NCBI GenBank assembly: GCA_902806595.1
Contig: CADCXC010000038.1
Span: forward strand, 2,728,001 to 2,792,000
Source: Pyrenopolyporus hunteri
Lineage: Eukaryota > Ascomycota > Sordariomycetes > Xylariales > Hypoxylaceae
Length of the DNA stretch: 64,000 nt
Reading direction: 5' to 3'
Shown: positions 13,100-25,202 of the stretch, one piece after another
Position numbering within the stretch: position 1 is the stretch's first letter
Layout: each line of letters begins with the position of its first letter
The notes under the pieces: generated by a model
What the model saw: only the letters and a program-made list of their open reading frames with translations
Told to the model about the DNA's origin: nothing
Database searches by the model: none
Made by a program: the position numbers and the translations under genes

Positions 13100-14327
13100 T
13101 CACCTACTAGTTAGCCGTTGGATTTCTTCTAGGTAGAATTTTAGATCTTCCGGGTTCACAAACGGCGTAATGCCGTGACCGAGATTAGCAATCCAGCCCT
13201 TCTTACCTCCGCCAAAACCTTGAACCATTTCCTTCACCGTCTCGGATATGGATTCCTTGGATCCATATAGTACTCCCGGATCCGCATTGCCCTGGAAAAC
13301 TACCTTCCGATTACCTCGAACCTTGACGGCCTCGGCGGGATCTATGAGCCAATCTAAGCCCACGACGTCGTAGCCTAGATTGCATACCGAGTCCAGTGCG
13401 TAGTTGGCCCCTTTAGGGAAAACAATCATGGGTACAGATTCCAAGCCCATCTCTGCCAGCCTTTTGGGTAGGTGCTTCGAGATATACGCTAGGTATGGCT
13501 CGCTAAACTTCTTGAAAGTTGAGGGCGAGAGCTCTCCTGCCCACGAGTCGAACACTTGAATCATCTGGGCTCCTGCTTGGACTTGTAACGCTAGATATTC
13601 CACGCAGACCTCCGAGATCTTCTGGAGTAGAGCCTTGGTAGCGTCGGGGTAACGGTATATCCACTTCTTGCTTTTGATGAAAAGCTTCGTACCCCCGCCT
13701 TCGACCATGTAGCAAAACAGGGTCCAAGGAGCACCGCAGAAGCCAATTAGCGGTACGCGACCTCTCAGTTTCTTCCTCGTTAAAGTTATCGCCTTGTAGA
13801 CGTAATCTAACTCGGCCGCGACGTCGACGTCCTTGTTGAGGACCTTGGAGTATTGGCCGTCGTCGGGTGACCTCAACGGATCGGGGAAGTGCGGACCCTT
13901 CTTATCGACCATCTCGACCACCATGCCCATGGCCTGCGGTATGACGAGGATATCGGAGAAGATGATTGAGGCGTCCAGCAAACCGGCGAATCGTTCGATG
14001 GGCTGCAGGGTCAGAGTCGAGGCGATCTCGGGATCTCGACAGCACTCGAAGAAGTCGCGATTACCCTTGGCCTCGTGATACTCGGGGAGATATCGGCCAG
14101 CTGAAGAGGCCATCAGTAAATGAACGCTCTTCTGACCGGGCCGGTCATCTATGTATATGTATACCTTGACGCATGATCCATATTGGAGCGCGCTCTACAT
14201 CTTGGCCTGGATCACGGAATACGTTAGATTACGTTAACCTCAGAACGGCAGCTATAGTAGAATAATACGGACCTCGTGCGGTTCTTAAGATTAAGTCGTT
14301 AGACAGGGGCTCAAAATCGTGGGCCAT
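13100..14327 (-). CDS. hem12: Uroporphyrinogen decarboxylase
   Basis: Cytosolic heme-pathway enzyme that removes the four acetate carboxyls of uroporphyrinogen III to give coproporphyrinogen III. Exons on the minus strand are 14327-14273, 14206-14165 (only 42 nt) and 14100-13100, giving 365 residues, the usual family length. The small exon supplies the first family signature and its catalytic arginine; across the join it reads IWIMRQAGRYLPEYH. The second signature, GFCGAPWTLFCYMVEG, is intact, as are FSDILVIPQAMGM (binding-site Asp) and NLGHGITP (active-site His). Without the two small 5' exons the gene looks truncated, starting at an intronic ATG at 14113 and lacking MRQ. Intron 1 has a weak donor (GTCCGT) but a CTAAC branch and CCAG acceptor. 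The gene is divergent from the next one. Confidence 0.95.
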
Positions 14328-14864
14328 GTCGACTGCGACAGGTATACTTGAAAATAAATAGGGAAAAGAGGAGGAAGAGGCTTGAGCCACTAAAGTATAC
14401 GGAAGCAGAGGAAATATACGAACACCCGGGTACCTAGGTACACAGGCGGACCCCGCGGTTTCCCAGGAGCGTGTGTAATGCGTATAGTTTGGCAGCTTGG
14501 TGGGATGGACCCCTGTAGATGTATTATGTAAGCTTAGGTACCTCATCGACGCAGAACTTCATACTTTACAGTGGGGCCCGAAGCAGTCGCGGACCAATAG
14601 CATCGCCTCAATTGATTTCGCGAAGCTCCAAAATTTGACCTCAACTTTCTTTTTTAATACGTACCTAGGCACTTATATGCTTCGGAAACCTGGCATCCAT
14701 ATGACATCCTCCATGCTCTTCTGCATGAATTGGGTATAATATAGCCGGCGCTGGAATAGTCCAGCCATCATTAAGCTCAGATGGTTTCATTAGGTCTACT
14801 GAACTCATGATCGAAAGGAATATTCACCCGTAGTATCCTCCTCCTTTCCCTTCTCCCCACCGTC
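14328..14864. promoter_or_regulatory. Divergent promoter region, hem12 / 684-residue gene
   Basis: This 537-bp spacer separates two genes read outward, so it must contain both 5' leaders and promoters. It contains one TACCTAGGTA palindrome (near 14430) and a pyrimidine-rich leader just before 14865. No specific factor site is claimed. Confidence 0.55.
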
Positions 14865-16919
14865 ATGGCCTCACAGTGCCGCCGAGTTGCTCACCGCCGG
14901 TTCCGCTCAAAAACTGGCAGTATATGGACCTCGGAGCCGCCGATAATCGCGGTATTGGAGTACTTTTGCATGGCGTCGAGGGTAGCTGCTCGCCATGGCT
15001 CCTCCGTCCCCGGCCCGATGGAGAACAGGAGGCGGTTAGGGAAAAGACACATGGGCGAACTGAACTTTGGGCAGCCAAACTCAGCTTTACCTCTATGGGC
15101 TCTTGAGAGTCTGGCCGATCTGACAAAATGGCAATGGAAGCCGCCGTCGACACCAGATGCGCGACTTCGAGAGCACAGGACCGAGAATGCCCAAGAAAGG
15201 AGTCTAGCGGGAGTCATACTGAACTGGCTTACCGGGCATTCCCCTAAGTCTCTGAGTACAGTGGATATCTCGAAGGACGATACTTCGACGCCTATACCGG
15301 AGTTTGTGCATCAGCTGCTTCCGAAGATCACCTGGGACGCTCAGACTACGCCAAGCGAGGTCGTCAATGCCGGGCTAGACCTTTTTTTTCAAGACTTGGC
15401 GTCTGACACCACGATAGAAGAAAGACCAAATTTCGAGACGTTCTGTGATATTTGGAGGCATCATTTGGCTAACGGCCTTTTCACCGGCGAGTCTATTTGT
15501 TCCGTGTTAGGCGGCATCCAAAGCGGGCTCGATGCGTCTCAAACGAGCAGCGAGCAGCCTTTGGAACGGGTCGTGGATCGATGCAAATTTTCCTTACTCG
15601 ATATGACCATCACAGGCTTATGTAGCCGCCAATCTCACGAGAATAACCATTCAGAACGCCTTGTTTGGAGCCAAATATTGCAAAACATTTCAGAACTACG
15701 CATGAACAGCATCCGCCTATTCAACAAAGCCATACAACACGTACCAGAAGACTACCTGAGCTACATATCCGAAAGTGAATTAGCAAACTTGCGTACTTAC
15801 CTGATGGCCTCAAGTCGTAATAATGGTCGGCGTTCCTCTATGATCCGGCAGACCAATAAGATGGTCGAACCTCTGAAGAGACTTAACCTAGCGAGTCATC
15901 CAGATATACTAGAAAATTTCACTCAATACGTGTTGACGCGTAAGGAGGCTAAAGACACGGATTATTCCCGAATGCGTTTTGGCTGGCTGCAACTCTTAGC
16001 CAGGCTACCAGGCATAGATGATAGATACCTGGCAAGGACATGTTGCATTCTTGAAGCTGGAAGGGACACTGTGCCTCTTTCGAATAGAGAAATTTGCGAA
16101 ATGTATCTGTCCATACATCGATCGTCGATTAGGAACATAGAAAAGATACGTAACGGGATTCAAGAATCTCGGGCACAGAACGACTATCAATGCTATGGTT
16201 TTCTAAGCATGGCTCTATGGTATACCGGGCAATTCGGTCACGTTAAGGGCCTTTGCGGGTTCCTTGGTATGCTTGGCCGAGAGCAGGATATCATGCGCCT
16301 AGCAAAGGGGGCTCGGAATCTTGTGAAAAATGAAGCGACGCCCTTGGTTAGCGTCGCTATCGGAATGGGCATGCCAATGCTGGCTATAGATATCTACGAT
16401 CTCTACGAAAATGTTAGGGCCGACCGTTCTGGTTATTGGGGCGGCCGCTCTTCGACCGAGAGCCTCAGGAGTCTAACAAGATCTCGGTCGCTGAGACACA
16501 GTAGAGTTCTGAAGGCCTTGCGTCTGGGGATATCAGTGGCTGGGCGGAAACATCACACAGCGCTTGAACTCTCGAAAGCAGCTGAGGCGGCGATGGCGTT
16601 TGCTATCTCGCCGAACCTCTCGCCTAGGAGTTCACTGGAGCTAATTTCGGAATGCATCAGACACCTCGAAAAAAGTCAGAAGGTGGTGATACCGAAGGCG
16701 GTCCTGCGAGCGCTACTGCACAATATCACAAGGGATCTCGCAGAAGGAAGGCTGGGCAGGACTAGCCGACTGCGGTGGTTTTTATATTTGTTACACAAAT
16801 ACGCCGGCTACAACAAGATGGTGCAGATCGGGCTGGCTCTCAAGAAGTGGCGTAGTATTAATGCCTATCGCCACCGCCGGCGCATGAGAAGCGGATATTA
16901 CCTCTTGAGGACCGGATAA
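14865..16919 (+). CDS. Unrecognised 684-residue protein, possibly mitochondrial
   Basis: One intronless open frame of 684 residues. The first ATG sits in a good context after a pyrimidine-rich leader. I do not recognise a named domain. The first 20 residues contain several Arg and no acidic residue (MASQCRRVAHRRFRSKTGSIW), which fits a mitochondrial targeting sequence. The rest is almost wholly helix-forming, with no membrane segment, Cys cluster or nucleotide-binding loop visible. The C-terminal 150 residues are strongly basic and end RHRRRMRSGYYLLRTG. The long helical layout with a basic tail would fit a helical-repeat protein of the organelle gene-expression kind, but that is inference. 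It is divergent from hem12. The length and codon texture make it a real gene; the function is unknown. Confidence 0.8.
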   Translation: MASQCRRVAHRRFRSKTGSIWTSEPPIIAVLEYFCMASRVAARHGSSVPGPMENRRRLGKRHMGELNFGQPNSALPLWALESLADLTKWQWKPPSTPDARLREHRTENAQERSLAGVILNWLTGHSPKSLSTVDISKDDTSTPIPEFVHQLLPKITWDAQTTPSEVVNAGLDLFFQDLASDTTIEERPNFETFCDIWRHHLANGLFTGESICSVLGGIQSGLDASQTSSEQPLERVVDRCKFSLLDMTITGLCSRQSHENNHSERLVWSQILQNISELRMNSIRLFNKAIQHVPEDYLSYISESELANLRTYLMASSRNNGRRSSMIRQTNKMVEPLKRLNLASHPDILENFTQYVLTRKEAKDTDYSRMRFGWLQLLARLPGIDDRYLARTCCILEAGRDTVPLSNREICEMYLSIHRSSIRNIEKIRNGIQESRAQNDYQCYGFLSMALWYTGQFGHVKGLCGFLGMLGREQDIMRLAKGARNLVKNEATPLVSVAIGMGMPMLAIDIYDLYENVRADRSGYWGGRSSTESLRSLTRSRSLRHSRVLKALRLGISVAGRKHHTALELSKAAEAAMAFAISPNLSPRSSLELISECIRHLEKSQKVVIPKAVLRALLHNITRDLAEGRLGRTSRLRWFLYLLHKYAGYNKMVQIGLALKKWRSINAYRHRRRMRSGYYLLRTG

Positions 16920-19411
16920 GGCGCCGGCCGAAGCTAGGATGACTTGGAAAATACCAGCCCGGCTGTTCGGTGGCCCGCTAAGAGAGGCTCGCCAGCTACC
17001 TACCTAGGTTCATAGGAAGGGAGGCCCAGCTGTTCTACATGCATACACGTCGATCATGACTCTAGTATCTCGTGGGTGTGGCGCACGGGCGTACGTATGC
17101 CGGAGTTTATAATTGGAATGTGGTCGGTATACACATACCTACCTACCTACCTACTTACTTGGAAATAAGAAGAAAAAAAGACACAATAAACATAATAAAA
17201 GCTTCAGTGGTATCACAAGCCAAGGACGTATGGACTACGTAATACATTAGAGAAAGTCGACTGATTTGGCCGGCCTCGCTTGGTAAAACATGTAGAGAGG
17301 AGGGTCGTGATTGGTATCTAGGCCAGCGTAAAGTTTCTATTAGAAAGAGTTGAGCTTGTTATTACACTCGCCATTGGTTACACGGCAGTTGGAATGTCTT
17401 AGGCAGACATGTCGGACTCGGCGTCAGCCTCTCCCTACCTCTCTTTCGGGATTGCTTGGAGGACTTGGATGGATGTGGCCTGGCGTTCGAGCAGGGCTGG
17501 CAGCATTATCTGAGCACGGCATATAGTACGTAAGTAAGGATTCGGCGGGCGATAATAAAGGGGAGGAGGGGGGCGTGTGCCCGCGACGTGCAGCCCTATT
17601 CGGCTCTACTTCGACGTGTTTCTGGCCTGACGCATATCATCGCTGGGGGATGAGGCACGCTCAGTCGGGGCCGCCGAGAGAGGCTAGATAGATGTAGCTT
17701 GGGCGGTATTCGATGCGGCAGATGTAGTAAACATGCGACAGATCAGATGCAGAAACGGTAAAGGAGTGGAAGGGCGTGAAAACGCGTCGAGGCCTTGATT
17801 GGTAGTTATAAACCGCTAACCCTGACCTCCATGTCCGTTCGTGTAAGGTTGTTCCCTGGGCCCTCCTTTTTTCCTCCCCCTTCTTTCCTTTTTTTTTTTC
17901 TCCTGCTCGAGGTACAATACCGGGACGATGGGTAAGCCACTATTACATTGACCCACCGTCGTTCGTTAGGTGCATGAGCCTACCTGCCTCCTACATATAC
18001 CCTACCACCTCATACCTAAGGTACCTATATGTATCCATGTCCTCATGGTATGGTGCATACATATACCAATGTAGTACATGTAGGTGCCCAAGGGCCGTGG
18101 ATACGTGGAAGTGTACCTATATACCTTACCTGTATGTACCTACTACTCGGATATTCGTGTTACCTATATGAGGTACACGAAACAGGCAGATCATGCTGGT
18201 AGACAGCTAAACACGTACCTACATACATAATACCGCGCATGTATAAGTGTAAGAGGATTAATCCATGTTTTGGTGTATACTTACTAGGTAGGTAGCTACC
18301 TACGCATACATGTAGCTTAGAATGGATGTCTCACATACCGTGCCCTTATATATGGTACCTACCTAAGTGGTGACTCAAGTGAGTAAAAGCTCGTTCACCA
18401 CGTGCGTATAAGGTACCTACTTAAGCCAAACTGAGATATGTATATGTGTACGGCGCAATACTTAGCTGAAGGTATGTCGATGTAGGTACCTGTCCAATGT
18501 ATACGGCAACGGCGATGTTTGGACAGGCGCGAGAGAGTATAGAAGAAATAGCCCGGTCACATGGTACCTCTAGGTATCTGGTTGTACGTACAGTACACGC
18601 ATCAATGTACTCTTCTGATTCCTTTCCCATTCCCATTTCCATTTCCTCTTCCCTTTTCCTTTTCCCTTCAATGTTGCGTTGCACGGTGGAAAATGTCTCT
18701 GCTGCCATCTCGTCTTGTCCTCCCCCCATCAGCAAAATGGCTGATATGTAGCCCTACCTTCTTCCTCTCACCTTCATCTTACATAATATTATCTCTTTAC
18801 TTCTTTCTCCGTCTCGCTTGATCGCCTACGGCTATTCGTGGACGGTTCCGCCATGCATCAGCTGCTGCATCGGCGAAGGAGGACCTATAACGCTGTCTCT
18901 TTGATCCATGGATGTTGATTGCACGCAAGGGAGTCCAAGGTATCGGTATATTACCACCCCCTCAACCTGCAGAGTCCCTCCCCCGGGTTCGTCCCCATAG
19001 TAGAAGGATGTATGTGCGGATGCCGACCCTGGGTTCTGATCTGATTCCATATAATAGAGCGAGCTCGCCACACCTAATAAACGACTTGTCTTTACGTCCG
19101 TACCCTCCTATATCGTATCGCATTATATCGAAATAGAGAGTGTGTGTGAGAGAAGGCAAGGCCCACGAAGCACCCTTCGAGCACTAAAGAAGGAAATAAA
19201 TTGGACTCGGTGCCCAGCCAGCCAGCCAATACCAAAATCCCCGACGCTCTGGGCGAGATCTGACATGAAATCTGGGGGGCTCGATGGGCCTATGAGATCG
19301 AGGCGACGATCCACAGGGCGGCGCCGGCGCATCAGCAGGGCTTGAGTAGTCCTTTGCAAATCTCCGTACCAAATCCGGCTGCCTTACCCCCTTAGGAACT
19401 GCTCCTCTACC
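16920..19411. other. Intergenic region, no gene recognised
   Basis: Frames here are short and lack domains. The region holds TAGG/TACC repeat tracts (about 17137-17158 and 18284-18303), a T tract at about 17889-17900 and pyrimidine-rich stretches around 18615-18680. The last few hundred bases are presumed promoter of the Zn2Cys6 gene. Confidence 0.55.
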
Positions 19412-22275
19412 ATGGAACAAACCGACCACGTGGCCGGCTTAGACCCGGAAGCTCACTCACGGGTTGCTTGGCAGGCGAAGCCCATTCGCCGGCGCAATCG
19501 CATGATTAATAGGTGAGATATGATCCGTCCTTATGTACCTGACAGGACGTTAAAAAGAAAAACTCCGCGACCCGGCCGTATACGTACCTACCTTATTTAC
19601 CTAGTCCGTCTCTTAATATCCCTAATCTCCTTATTCTTCTCCTCTCTTTTCCCGTCTCTCCTTTGCCGATACGCAGAACGGACGCTAATATTTGGGCACG
19701 GAGTTCCGGAAACAAAGCTTTGGTTTCCCGGCGTATAATTCTAGACTTAGACTTAGCTGGGAAATCGAAGTTTTGTTTCTCGTACTCTGCCCGTAGAATA
19801 AAGTTGCTTAGAATGTCGAAGAAGGAAGTTAAAATGCTCCAAAACAAGTCCATCCTGCACAAACTGCGTCAAGGCTGGCCGGGACTGTTTGTATATAGGC
19901 CCGCGACTAGACGAGGCTAGTCAAATGCGCCTGGCTGAGATTAAGGAGAAGCAAGGAACCCTAGAGCGAGAGCTCGAGCGAGATGTTGCGAAATCCACAA
20001 CGTCCAAGAGTGCGCTACAACAGCGCATCCTAGCCGACGATATCGCGGACGACGATGAGGAGCGCGACCTAGAAGCTACGCCGCTTGCAGCTTTAGATGT
20101 GACCTATGAGGACGACGTGGACGGAGCTGGCGACATGATAGACCTAGGAATTCAGATTGGGAAGATGCGCATAACCGAAAGAATAGGCGGGCTCTCACGG
20201 CCTAGAATATCTGAAGAGGTATGAGTTGCATATAAGTAGCCGTGAAATAGGGTACTCATGAGGTGCACTTTAGATATCAGCGGGCATCTCGGGCTCACAA
20301 CCGCACGGTTCGCAACCGCCGCAGCCTCCCCAGCATGGAGGACAGGCTTCCGGAATCGAAGATTTACCCGATTTCCTGAAGCCGGGGGATCAGTATATAA
20401 TTCCTACCTCCGGCTTCTTCTTCGGCCAGTTAGGGGAGCCTCCGTCCATCCTCCAATTCCTGCCGTACAGGCCGGCTGCAGATAGACTGATCAAGCAGTA
20501 CTTCGTTTCCGTTCATCCAATTGCTCCTTGCTCCCACCAGCCCACGCTAGAAGCTACTTACGCGACTTTCTGGGAAGAAATAAACGCAGGGTTCGAGCCT
20601 CGGCCTTCAATGCAAGCCGTCGTTTTCGGGGCCATGTTTAGCGGAGCTATCAGTATGGACGAGGACGCCATATATACCGAATTAGCCGGGTATTCTAAAG
20701 CGAGTTGGGTTTCTAGTCTTAAGATGGGCACTGAATCTGCTCTGAGCAAGGCAAACTTCCTGCGAACTACTAAGGTGGAAACGATGCAGGCGTTCATCAT
20801 GTACATGGTAAGTTCAATCGCCTCTACGTAAAATGCGTTATTAACTATCGTGAAGCTTCCCTTGTGCAGAGGCGAAGTCTCAAGAGCTCATTCGGTCCTG
20901 GTCGGCGCCGCAGTACGGATGGCTGAGTGTATGGGTTTGCACCGGGACGGAGAGGCATACGGTCTTACACCCCTCGAGACGCATGTCAGGCGTCTAATCT
21001 GGCACCAACTATGCTTCCTTGATATTCGGACTTGTGAGGCCCAAGGCCCGAAACCAGTTATCAGGAGAGACGATTACGATACGAAATTACCCATAAACTG
21101 TAACGACGAAGATCTTACACACGCAGCGAGCCCGCCGGAGCCATCGGACGCATGGACTACCAACACCCTTGCTTTGATCCGCTTTGAAATCAACGAGATG
21201 ATGCGCATTATCTGGATAGATAGGCGGAGGCTCGAGACTCGCCGGACTACGCTCACAGCCGTTCTCACCAAAATCGAAAATTTCCGGCGGCGAATGACAG
21301 AGAAGTACGACCGCCTCCTCGATGTAACGCAGCCAATTCAGAGATACGCTAAATGCGTCATGTATTTGTTGACGTATCGGCTGCATGTTATGATTCTTCA
21401 CCCATATCATTCTAACGCTGCCAATCCCATGCCTCCACGGTTGAACCAGCTCCTTATTACGTCCGGCATCATGATCGTCGAGTTAGCCATTCAACTTGAA
21501 ACTAATCCCAATTTTAAGGATTGGTCGTGGTATCTGGGAGCTTATTTCCAGTATCAAATTGCGCTACTACTGGCAACCGAGGTCTACTTCCGTCCACAGT
21601 CCCGCGAAGCGGATCGGATATGGTCGTGTCTCGATTACGTCTTTGGGATGGACCGTAGACTTCCGCCCGAAGCCAAGGCCGTACAGCTTCTTTCCGAAAT
21701 ACAGGGGAAAACCGCAATATACATGCGTATGCGCAAGATGCGCGGGCCTACAAGCCTCTCACGGGCTGTCCCTGGGCAAAACGTCGTTGCAGGAACCTCG
21801 AGGACGTCCCCGCCGGTGCAGACTCACCTGCAACAGCCACCTTCGGGGGTGGCCCAGGACGTGCTGAAGGTTGAGCCAGAATATACTCCGCCGACGCCCG
21901 CTGGCCCTCCAGTTCCACAACCGCAAGTAGTGTTCGCCGGTGTTTCCGACGGACAAGCATTGTGGAGCCTGCCGCCGAATCACGCGAGTCCCGAGAGCGA
22001 CGCATCAAGCGCGGAGCACGGGCAGCAGATCCCTACATCAGCAATAAGGGCGGGAAGGAGTGTTGCCCAGGGTAATATCATGGATAACATTGATTGGGTA
22101 CGCCCTTTTGAATTCCGGTCGCAGCCCCCTTCGCTTCTCGTATTCGTAACCAGGGCACTAACCAAGAGGTTAGGACACAATCAACTCACTCTTTCCGAAC
22201 GACCCGCAAACGGGAGGGTTAAGTATACAAGGATTTCACGATCATAATCTCGGCGTAGCGAACTGGGGTACTTGA
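19412..22275 (+). CDS. Zn2Cys6 fungal-specific transcription factor
   Basis: Five deduced exons (19412-19512, 19804-20218, 20274-20807, 20856-22097 and 22174-22275) encode 797 residues. The binuclear zinc cluster is at residues 35-62 with canonical spacing C-x2-C-x6-C-x6-C-x2-C-x6-C. It begins SCLECRRRKLKC and sits right after the first junction, so it is visible only once the 291-nt intron 1 is removed. A linker helix follows (EIKEKQGTLERELERDVAK). The middle homology region of fungal_trans regulators fills exons 3-4, for example SRAHSVLVGAAVRMAECMGL and RRLIWHQLCFLDIRTCEAQG. The C-terminal part is Pro/Gln-rich. The last exon restores an ending of the family type (INSLFPNDPQTGG); without that splice the frame runs on in unrelated residues to 22247. 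It probably acts as a nuclear DNA-binding regulator; target genes are unknown. It converges with the giant gene. Confidence 0.9.
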
Positions 22276-23630
22276 GGGGACGCGGTTTCGGGTGTGTTTT
22301 TATTTATCTCCCTTTCTTCTCTCAACTATTAGACGACGATATGAAGCAATTCGTAATAGGGCTACTGTGTTCTTATATAAGGTAGGGGGTACCTAAGGCT
22401 AATGGCAATCGGATATGGAGTAAAAAAATACCATCGCAATAGGACACTCACGCTCGCTCCTCTTCTTATATTAGATAGCTATCTATCTATTTACTATACA
22501 CACTAACTTAACGTTGCGATGCGGTGGGTGGGAACTGATTAGGCACCTGGTAGTTAAAAGTTATTTTATCAACTTAAATGTCGATGAACTACCTATATAT
22601 ATATAGGTTATGATTTCGACACGTTCTCCTAAGTCACGTCAAGTATTGATTGTGGTAAACCGGGATATCGTGGGATTCGGCTCATCAGTTGGGATGTTGT
22701 CTTTAAGCATATAGTATTTTGGGGAATCATATTCCATAGAGCTCATCATCAAGTTCTCATTCCTGCAATGGATTACCAAGCACTTCCATCTTGGGGTATT
22801 ATGGCCAGCCTACTGCTCGCTTACCCGTGCCAGAAGCTGTATGTATCCAGGAACCTTTGGTAGAGACCTAGACTAGATGATAAGTAGTCTTCAACAATAT
22901 CTGCTACGACAATCACACAACGAGGGAAGCAAGATAAATGAGGTCGTAACAAGAGTAAATTCCAATTCTGATAATATTATACACTATCTCATTCGAAGAG
23001 CAGGGAGAAGACGAGACGTTCCAAACTGAGAAAAACAAGTCTTATGGTCATAACTTCGTAAGAGGTAGTTTAGTTTCGCAATCCCGTGATCGTAAAAGAG
23101 GTGAGAGAGGAAATTCCCCATTCCGCCCCGACCCCGACCCCGGCCTGACCTGGCCCGACCGAACCGAACCGTCCATGCAGAGAGATATGCTCCCGAATAT
23201 GTAGGTATGTATGTAGGTAGGTGGGTAGGTAGGTGAGGTAGGTATGTATCAAGATGAGCAGGAAGGGAATATAAACGAGAAGAAAAAAAAAGAGGAGTAT
23301 CATAAAAATAAATAATGAAGAGCACAGCCGATTCATGCAGTCAAGCAAGCAACGCCGACCAGGTATCAACGCACCAACCGACCGACTCCCTTTCCGAAAG
23401 GTAAATTAAAAAGAGAAGCCCGTTCTTTTTATCTCTCTCAAAATAGAAGAAAAAAAAAGCGACGAGGATATAGGAATTTCTTCAATGCGTAAGTTCCCCC
23501 TCCATTAATGCGAATCTGCCATCCTTATCCTCTTTCTTCCCCCTTTGTAATTATTATTAGTGTCCTGTTGTTTTCGTGATTTGTCCTCGTGAGCTCGTGA
23601 CGATGGCGATAACGGCGACGACGCCATTCT
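22276..23630. other. Convergent intergenic region
   Basis: Between the 3' ends of the Zn2Cys6 gene (+) and the giant gene (-). No convincing frame. It contains ATCT and ATAT microsatellites (about 22484-22495 and 22594-22604) and the long TAGG-type tract at 23201-23248. Confidence 0.55.
23201..23248. repeat. TAGG-type repeat tract
   Basis: A run of GTAGGTATGTATGTAGG and GTAGGTAGGTG units in the 3' flank of the giant gene. It belongs to the same repeat family as the other TAGG clusters but has no TACCTAGGTA core. Confidence 0.8.
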
Positions 23631-25202
23631 CTAGATGCGGCCTTCCGTGTACTCAGAATCGTGAGGCGGAGTTGGGATCGGGAGGGGAGCATCCTGCATT
23701 TGCAGGCTGACTGTGCTTGGGACGGCGACCGAGGGCGTGGCGCCTCTTGAGAGTGGAACACCGCCGGCCTCGGATGACGGGGTCACCATGCGGTTGGTAG
23801 CGTGGCGCGGTGGTTTTGCGACGAGGACCTGGGCGGGGCAGATGACGACCTCGTCATCCCCGACGCCGTTGTCGTCGCCCTTCTTGACTACGAGCGGGAA
23901 GAGTACTGTGCGGACGATGGCACCTTGGGCCTCGTATTGGTCGTCGGAGACGGAGTCGCCCGATCGCTCGTGCATGAGCGATGCGTTGAAGGGAACGGTG
24001 CGCGCTAGGTCGCCGTTGGCATCGTATTCTGGCTGTAATGGCGGTAGCATCATGTACTCGGCACGCTGGGTGCGCATCTCGATCGAGAGGTCAACGGCTT
24101 CGCGCATGACGCGGCGGAGCTGCGACTGTATTTGCGCCTCCAGGTTGGACGGAGGCGGGAGGATCATGCACAGGGTTTGGAAGATGGCCTGTACGACGGC
24201 CTCGGTGTCTTGGTTGCGTTGATCGCCGAAGGCTGGCCTCCTGGATAGCAGTGTCAGGGTCACGGCACGCCACTGGCGGACGGCGTGCGGCGGCCCAACT
24301 TCTGATAAGACCTTCTCGAGGGACTTGAGCTTCTGTCGTTGTTCCCGGTCCATGCCGAAGAGGTAGCGTGTGAAGACGAACTCCCAGATCATGTTCATAG
24401 TCATCGACATGAAGATGTCGCGACGTCGCACCCGGTCGCTGAGGTAGTCGTCGACGTCGGACCCGTCTAGGACCGAGTTGTCCAACCGGTCGATGATCTT
24501 CTCATCGTTTATTTCTTTTGTTAGTCGGCAAGCCCGCATGTCCGAGAACTTGGAGAAGCGGAGGACCCATTGCTGCACGTGCGAGCACAGCTGCTGGCAA
24601 CGATGGTCGAAGTGGTCCTCGTCTTTGAGACGGAGGAAGTCTGCGTCGGCAGGCTTGCTAGCCAGTATTTGCCGTTGCATCTCCCTGACTTGCTCTTTGG
24701 TGGCCTCGAGCTGGGCACGCAACTCCTGGATCTCTGCGTCTTTTTCTTGTATAGTCCTAGCGTATTGACTCCGGGAGCGGCGGTACTCCTCGAGTTCCTT
24801 GGCCGCGGACGCGTGCTGTGACTCGAGACGGCCGTATTTTTCACTGTGTTGAAGAGCGAGGACGTTGTTGGCGCTGTTGAGACCTTCGTTGACTTCGGTG
24901 AGACGGGTGACTTCTTTGCGTAGCCATTCGAGCGAGGCCTTCAGGCTTTCGATTTCGGCATCTCGCTCGGTGACGGCGGAGACGGTTTGGTGGTTCAGGT
25001 TTTGTTCGGCGTGGGCCTTTGCGTCGGCAAGTGCGCGATTTTCGGCAACGAGCTGTTCGACTCTGGATTCGAGTTCCAGAACCTGCATGCTCTGACGACG
25101 ACGCATGCTCTGTGGCCGCGTTGGGGACCGTGGGGATCCAATGCGGCCCTCGCCGTAGCCATCCTGTGCGTGTGGGTTAGCAAATAGAACGGCGGTGGAC
25201 AT
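23631..25202 (-). other. Possible internal start giving a C-terminal short form of the giant gene
   Basis: An ATG at 25202, inside the 172-nt intron, is in frame with exon 2 and opens a 523-codon frame. It covers the coiled coil (VLELESRVEQLVAENRALAD onward) and the C-terminal domain, with 13 extra residues before the splice-acceptor point. It would be used only if transcription starts within or near the intron. The coding potential is seen directly; the use of this start is inference. Confidence 0.3.

Noticed and set aside
13100..14113. hem12 starting at the ATG at 14113 (337 residues)
   Set aside because: That ATG lies in intron 2. The short model lacks the MRQ part of the first signature, which two upstream exons restore in frame.
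13833..14169. Plus-strand frames across the hem12 5' half
   Set aside because: Antisense shadows of a confidently identified enzyme gene.
22098..22247. Unspliced end of the Zn2Cys6 gene at 22247
   Set aside because: A GTACGC...CACTAAC...TTAG intron joins in frame to a family-like ending at 22275, while the unspliced residues look non-coding.
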